From CBDDBU01 sp965226045 (GTDB lineage: Bacteria > Pseudomonadota > Alphaproteobacteria > VGEJ01): DNA of 9,778 bases. The notes beneath the pieces were generated by a model. It ran no database searches. It saw only the letters and a program-made list of their open reading frames with translations, and was not told where the DNA came from. Below are positions 6,336 through 9,778 of the stretch, piece by piece; position 1 is the first letter of the stretch; each line of letters begins with the position of its first letter. Where the stretch lies: the NCBI GenBank assembly GCA_965226045.1, contig CBDDBU010000010.1, forward strand, positions 1-9,778. The letters are read 5' to 3'. Both the position numbers and the translations under genes were made by a program.

Positions 6336-6460
6336 TAGCGTCGATCCTTCTTATGTGAGCCAGATCGAGCGCGGCCACCGCGAAGCGACGGTCAAGGTCC
6401 TCCGGCGCTTCGCCGAGGCGTTGGACTGCCGCCTCGACGATCTTGCGGCCTGACATTAAT

Positions 6461-6478
6461 GCCGGCCGACACGCCGGC
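6461..6478. terminator. GC-rich hairpin between the split antitoxin gene and rlmN
   Basis: GCCGGC (6461-6466) and GCCGGC (6473-6478), which is self-complementary, form a 6-bp stem with a 6-base loop. It lies in the 50 bases between two converging genes. On the minus strand it follows the rlmN stop by about 25 bases and is followed by ATTAAT, not a true T run. It may end transcription from either side, but the evidence is weak. Confidence 0.35.
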
Positions 6479-6503
6479 GCCGAATCCTTGTTGACTGTGC
6501 GCG

Positions 6504-7661
6504 CTACGGATGCGATTGCGCCGCGGCGCGGCGGACGTGTTGGGGGATGCGCTCGCTTGCCGATTTGAGCTGGCCGCAGGCGGCCATGATGTCGCGACCG
6601 CGTGGGGCGCGCACCGGCGAGGCGTAGCCGGCGCGGTTGACGATCCCAGCGAAGGCGCGGATGGCGCTGGCGCTGGCGCATTCGTACGGCGCGCCGGGCC
6701 ACGGGTTGAACGGGATCAGGTTGACCTTGGCCGGTATGCCGGCGATCAGGCGCACCAGTTCGCGGGCATCGGCGGGCGAATCGTTGATGTCCTTGAGCAT
6801 GACGTATTCGAACGTGATGCGACGCGCGTTCGAGCCCGAGGGATAGCGCCGGCACGCGGCCAGCAGCTCGCCCAGCGGGTATTTGCGGTTGAGCGGTACC
6901 AATTCGTCACGGAGATCGTCGCGGACGGCATGGAGCGAAACCGCGAGGTTGACGCCGAGCTCGGCCCCGCAGCGCTCCATCATCGGCACCACGCCCGCGG
7001 TCGACAGCGTGATGCGGCGGCGCGAGATGGCGATGCCCTCGCCGTCCATGACCAGGTGGAGCGCCTGGGCCACGTTGTCGTAGTTGTAGAGCGGCTCGCC
7101 CATGCCCATCATCACCACGTTCGAGATGAGCCGTGGCGCGCCGTCGTGCGGGGTCGGCCACTCGCCGAGCAGGTCGCGCGCATGGACGAGCTGGGCGACG
7201 ATTTCACCCGGGTCGAGATTGCGTACCAGGCGTTGGGTGCCGGTGTGGCAAAACCGGCAAGCCAGCGTGCAGCCGACCTGCGAGGAGACACACAGGGCGC
7301 CGCGATCGGTCTCCGGTATGTGGACGGTCTCCACCAGCGCGCCGGGGTCGAAGCGGATCAGCCATTTGCGGGCGCCATCGGCGGAGCGCTGATCCGTCAC
7401 CACCTCACCGGCGTCAACCACATAGTGCCGGGTAAGCAACTCGCGCAGACGGCCAGAGATGCTGGTCATGGCCGCAAATTCGCGGCCGCCACGATGATAA
7501 AGCCAGTGGAAAAGTTGGCGCGCCCGCATCGGCGCGCTCGCCGCAGGCTCGCCGAGCGCGATTACCGCCTCGGCCAACCCGGTCCGATCCAGACCAAGAA
7601 GATTGCGGCGCAGCGCGCTCACGCTGGCCGCCGTTTCGAGGACCGCGGCGGACTCGATCAT
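6504..7661 (-). CDS. rlmN: Dual-specificity 23S rRNA (A2503-C2)- and tRNA (A37-C2)-methyltransferase
   Basis: RlmN is a radical-SAM enzyme that methylates C2 of A2503 in 23S rRNA and of A37 in some tRNAs. The 385-residue protein has the iron-sulfur motif CTLACRFC (C131, C135, C138). It also has the two cysteines used in RlmN chemistry, C124 in LCVSSQVG and C362 in MAACGQL, which line up with E. coli C118 and C355. MMGMGEPLYNYDNV (184-197) and the ITLSTAG and AVSLHA blocks are also present. ATG at 7661 is the best start, with GGGG eight bases before it; GAGG directly before the ATG is too close to be the binding site. It lies 14 bases after the stop of the ialB-like gene, so the two are probably cotranscribed. 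Confidence 0.98.
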   Translation of the reverse strand: MIESAAVLETAASVSALRRNLLGLDRTGLAEAVIALGEPAASAPMRARQLFHWLYHRGGREFAAMTSISGRLRELLTRHYVVDAGEVVTDQRSADGARKWLIRFDPGALVETVHIPETDRGALCVSSQVGCTLACRFCHTGTQRLVRNLDPGEIVAQLVHARDLLGEWPTPHDGAPRLISNVVMMGMGEPLYNYDNVAQALHLVMDGEGIAISRRRITLSTAGVVPMMERCGAELGVNLAVSLHAVRDDLRDELVPLNRKYPLGELLAACRRYPSGSNARRITFEYVMLKDINDSPADARELVRLIAGIPAKVNLIPFNPWPGAPYECASASAIRAFAGIVNRAGYASPVRAPRGRDIMAACGQLKSASERIPQHVRRAAAQSHP

Positions 7662-7675
7662 CCTCGCGGCCCCGG

Positions 7676-8188
7676 TCAGCTGTCGCAGGCCTTGCGGACC
7701 GCCTTGGTCGCGGCGGTGAAACCGCGCAGCGAGTAGGTGTCGATCGTCGTAGTGCCGCGCTGCGAGATGCCCGTCACTCGCATGGTGTTGCCCCGGATCA
7801 TCGCCCGTACGAGTTTCTTGTCACCGTCCTTGTCACGCGCCCAGGCCGTGTCCTCATAGGTCCACATGCGGAACGACTGCTCGCCGATGGTGACCTCGAC
7901 ATCGCTCTCCGCTTTATAGGGATAGCCGGCGTAGACGCTTACCTCATCGACGATTTGGTGGGCGGGACGGCGGGTCACTAGGATGTAGATATCGCCGCGC
8001 GTGACATTCTTGGGCTCGGTCTTCCTGGGTTCACTCGCCATGTAGCAGATGAGCTTGCCGTCCTCGACGAAGGTGAAAGCGTCCCAGTCCTGGTACTTGC
8101 CGATCAGCCTGGGTGAATCAGCGGCCCAAGCCGGAGCGGCGGTCAACACGGCGACCAGCGCCAGAGCGGTGAGGATCATTGCTCGCAT
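7676..8188 (-). CDS. Invasion-associated locus B (IalB) family exported protein
   Basis: A 170-residue protein with a clear signal peptide: a short basic start (MRAM), a hydrophobic run (about 4-18) and likely cleavage after APAWA near residue 22. The mature part shows IalB-family features: DWDAFTFVEDGKLICYMASEP (about 34-54), GDIYILVTRRPAHQ (65-78), EVTIGEQSFRMWT (98-110), TAWARDK, and a TYSLRGFTAA near the end. Cysteines C48 and C168 may pair in the periplasm. IalB was named in Bartonella for red-cell invasion, but relatives are widespread in free-living alphaproteobacteria and the general role is unknown. ATG at 8188 is chosen because it puts the signal peptide at the N-terminus; ATG 8179 is also possible. 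It precedes rlmN with 14 bases between. Confidence 0.85.
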   Translation of the reverse strand: MRAMILTALALVAVLTAAPAWAADSPRLIGKYQDWDAFTFVEDGKLICYMASEPRKTEPKNVTRGDIYILVTRRPAHQIVDEVSVYAGYPYKAESDVEVTIGEQSFRMWTYEDTAWARDKDGDKKLVRAMIRGNTMRVTGISQRGTTTIDTYSLRGFTAATKAVRKACDS

Positions 8189-8372
8189 GGCAGAAGGATA
8201 AACAGCCTCGCACACGAATTCCAGACCGCCGAGCGCGGCGGGGCCACATCCGGCGCACCCCGCCGCCGCGCGCCATGGTCAGGCGGGCGCCGAGGGGCTA
8301 CGGTCGGCCGCCGCCGAAGCGACAGCCGCCTCAGCGCAGACCCATCCACGCAGCCAGGGCCGGAGCCTAGGT
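8189..8372. other. Divergent intergenic region between the ialB-like gene and glnS
   Basis: This GC-rich stretch must carry the promoters for both neighbours, but I see no convincing -35/-10 pair on either strand. The only clear signal is GGAG at 8362-8365, seven bases before the glnS ATG. Confidence 0.4.
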
Positions 8373-9778
8373 ATGAGCGATGCCGCACCCCGCCAGGAGG
8401 ACTTCATTCGCGAGATCGTTCGCGCGAGCGGCGTCGGCAACGGCGTCGTGACGCGGTTTCCGCCGGAGCCCAACGGCCATCTCCACATCGGCCACGCCAA
8501 GTCGATGTGCCTGAACTTCGGCGTGGCGCAAGAGTTCGGCGGCTGCTGCCACCTACGCTTCGACGACACCAACCCGACCAAGGAGGAGCTCGAGTTCATC
8601 GCCCGCATCCAGGAGGACGTGCGCTGGCTCGGGTTCGACTGGGGCGAGCATCTCTACTTCGCCTCCGACCATTTCGAGCAGCTCTACCAGTGGGCGGAGC
8701 ACCTGATCGCGGCGGGCAAGGCCTATGTGGATGACCTCTCCCAGCCGGAGATTCGGGACTATCGCGGCACCCTGACCGAGCCGGGCCGCGCCAGCCCCCA
8801 TCGCGATCGCGCGGTCGACGACAATCTCGATCTGTTTCGCCGAATGCGGGCGGGCCAGTTTGCCGACGGCACCCGCGTCCTGCGCGCCCGGATCGCTATG
8901 GCGTCGGGCAACATCAACATGCGCGATCCGGTGCTCTATCGCATCCTTCACGCCCCCCACCCGCGCACCCACGACGCGTGGCGCATCTATCCCACCTACG
9001 ACTTCGCCCACGGCCAGTCGGACGCGATCGAGGGCGTGACCCACTCGCTGTGCACGCTCGAGTTCGCCGACCACCGCCCGCTGTATGACTGGTTGATCGA
9101 GAACCTGCCGGCGCCGAGTCGGCCGCGCCAGTACGAGTTCGCGCGTCTCAATCTCTCGCACACGGTGTTGTCGAAGCGAAAGCTCACCGAACTGGTCCGG
9201 CAGGGCCGCGTCGACGGCTGGGACGACCCCCGAATGCCGACGCTCTCGGGCTTGCGCCGCCGCGGGGTGCCAGCGGCCGCGCTCCGTGACTTCGCGGCGC
9301 GGATCGGCGTGACCAAGAGCGAAAATCTGGTCGAAATGGCGCTTTTCGACCATTGCGTGCGCGAGTTGCTGAACCAAACCGCGCCTCGCCGGATGGGCGT
9401 GTTGCGGCCGCTCAAACTCATCATTGACAACTACCCGGAGAATCAGGCCGAACAGTTCGAGGCAGCCCACAACCCGAACGATCCCGACGCCGGCACGCGC
9501 GCGCTTCCGTTTTCACGCGAGATCTACATCGAGCGCGACGATTTCATGGCGACGCCGCCGCCCAAGTTCCGACGACTGGCGCCGGGCCGCGAGGTCCGCT
9601 TGCGTCACGCCTATCTCGTGACCTGCCGCGAGGTGATAACGGACGGCGATGGCGCGGTGGTGGCGCTCCACTGCACCTACGATCCGGCGAGCCGGGGCGG
9701 CGATGCGCCGGATGGCCGCAAGGTCAAGGGGACGCTGCACTGGGTCTCCGCCGCGCACGCGATCACGGCCGAGGTTCG
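8373..9778 (+). CDS. glnS: Glutaminyl-tRNA synthetase (partial, runs off the right edge)
   Basis: GlnRS charges tRNA-Gln directly with glutamine. The visible part is about 468 residues; E. coli GlnRS has 554. Class I motifs are present: FPPEPNGHLHIGHAKS (29-44, with HIGH at 38-41) and the KMSKS-type loop VLSKRKL (265-271). GlnRS-specific stretches are LRFDDTNPTKEE (61-72), EYRGTL-like RDYRGTLTEPG (128-138), MRDPVLYRI (183-191), THSLCTLEF (223-231) and WDDPRMPTLSGLRRRG (about 283-298). These set it apart from GluRS. ATG 8373 with GGAG seven bases before is well supported. Some relatives carry a C-terminal YqeY domain; that part would lie beyond the window. Confidence 0.97.
   Translation, partial: MSDAAPRQEDFIREIVRASGVGNGVVTRFPPEPNGHLHIGHAKSMCLNFGVAQEFGGCCHLRFDDTNPTKEELEFIARIQEDVRWLGFDWGEHLYFASDHFEQLYQWAEHLIAAGKAYVDDLSQPEIRDYRGTLTEPGRASPHRDRAVDDNLDLFRRMRAGQFADGTRVLRARIAMASGNINMRDPVLYRILHAPHPRTHDAWRIYPTYDFAHGQSDAIEGVTHSLCTLEFADHRPLYDWLIENLPAPSRPRQYEFARLNLSHTVLSKRKLTELVRQGRVDGWDDPRMPTLSGLRRRGVPAAALRDFAARIGVTKSENLVEMALFDHCVRELLNQTAPRRMGVLRPLKLIIDNYPENQAEQFEAAHNPNDPDAGTRALPFSREIYIERDDFMATPPPKFRRLAPGREVRLRHAYLVTCREVITDGDGAVVALHCTYDPASRGGDAPDGRKVKGTLHWVSAAHAITAEV

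Larger units (their letters stand above)
4813..6453 (+). pseudogene. XRE-family antitoxin gene split by an IS630-type element
   Basis: The 5' part (4813-5155) encodes an N-terminal region ending in AYAVLPIAAYESLRER (about 42-57), then an HTH start with GENPIRIWREYHGLTQTALAEAA (about 92-114). The 3' part (6338-6453) continues with SVDPSYVSQIERGHREATV and RRFAEALDCRLDDLAA, the second half of a Cro/C1-type HTH. Joining the parts with one TA copy gives an unbroken 152-codon frame plus TGA. The architecture matches antitoxins paired with RelE/ParE toxins: an N-terminal 'xYAVLPxxxYExL' segment and a C-terminal XRE domain. As it stands, translation from ATG 4813 ends at 5179-5181 inside the element after 122 residues, losing the recognition helix. 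The start overlaps the toxin stop (ATGA). Confidence 0.88.

Noticed and set aside
6510..7736. Plus-strand open frame of 408 codons opposite rlmN
   Set aside because: Antisense shadow of rlmN; no recognisable domain.
8553..9470. Minus-strand open frame of 305 codons opposite glnS
   Set aside because: Antisense shadow of glnS, whose class I synthetase motifs fix the true strand and frame.
1..9778. CRISPR arrays, clustered direct repeats or a replication origin
   Set aside because: No regularly spaced repeats, DnaA-box clusters or iterons were seen by eye on either strand.

Overview
The window is high-GC chromosomal DNA. IalB-family and YggT-DUF167-FolD genes and the overall gene style suggest an alphaproteobacterium, perhaps Rhodospirillales-like. 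That placement comes from protein style, not from a search. Most of the window is ordinary housekeeping sequence. The exception is a scarred accessory segment at about 4.04-6.45 kb.

Layout, left to right. A tRNA-Ala(CGC) gene lies on the minus strand (136-211), next to a short AT-rich flank at the window edge. A plus-strand cluster follows: a YggT-family membrane protein, a DUF167 (YggU-type) small protein and folD. folD meets argG (minus strand) tail to tail with one base between the stop codons. argG has a good sigma70-type promoter and a small leader hairpin. It is divergent from a class II aldolase/adducin-family gene (plus strand).

The accessory segment starts directly after that aldolase. 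It holds (i) a decayed second class II aldolase that has lost two of three zinc ligands and carries frameshifts, (ii) a broken RelE/ParE-type toxin remnant, and (iii) an XRE-family antitoxin gene overlapping the toxin stop by ATGA. The antitoxin is cut in two by a 1,180-bp IS630-family element (5156-6335). Removing the element and one copy of the duplicated TA restores a continuous 152-codon antitoxin frame. The restored target is GCTAGC, which contains the CTAG site known for IS630. The transposase has its DDE residues, but its N-terminus appears frameshifted by one extra base. Its stop codon is supplied by the duplicated TA plus the flanking base.

To the right, rlmN and an upstream ialB-like gene form a minus-strand pair. 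Divergent from them, glnS (glutaminyl-tRNA synthetase) runs off the right edge.

The housekeeping genes cover one-carbon metabolism (folD), arginine synthesis (argG) and translation (tRNA-Ala, rlmN, glnS). I found no convincing new multi-gene system. The most informative region is the toxin-antitoxin module in decay, where the insertion event can be read to the base.
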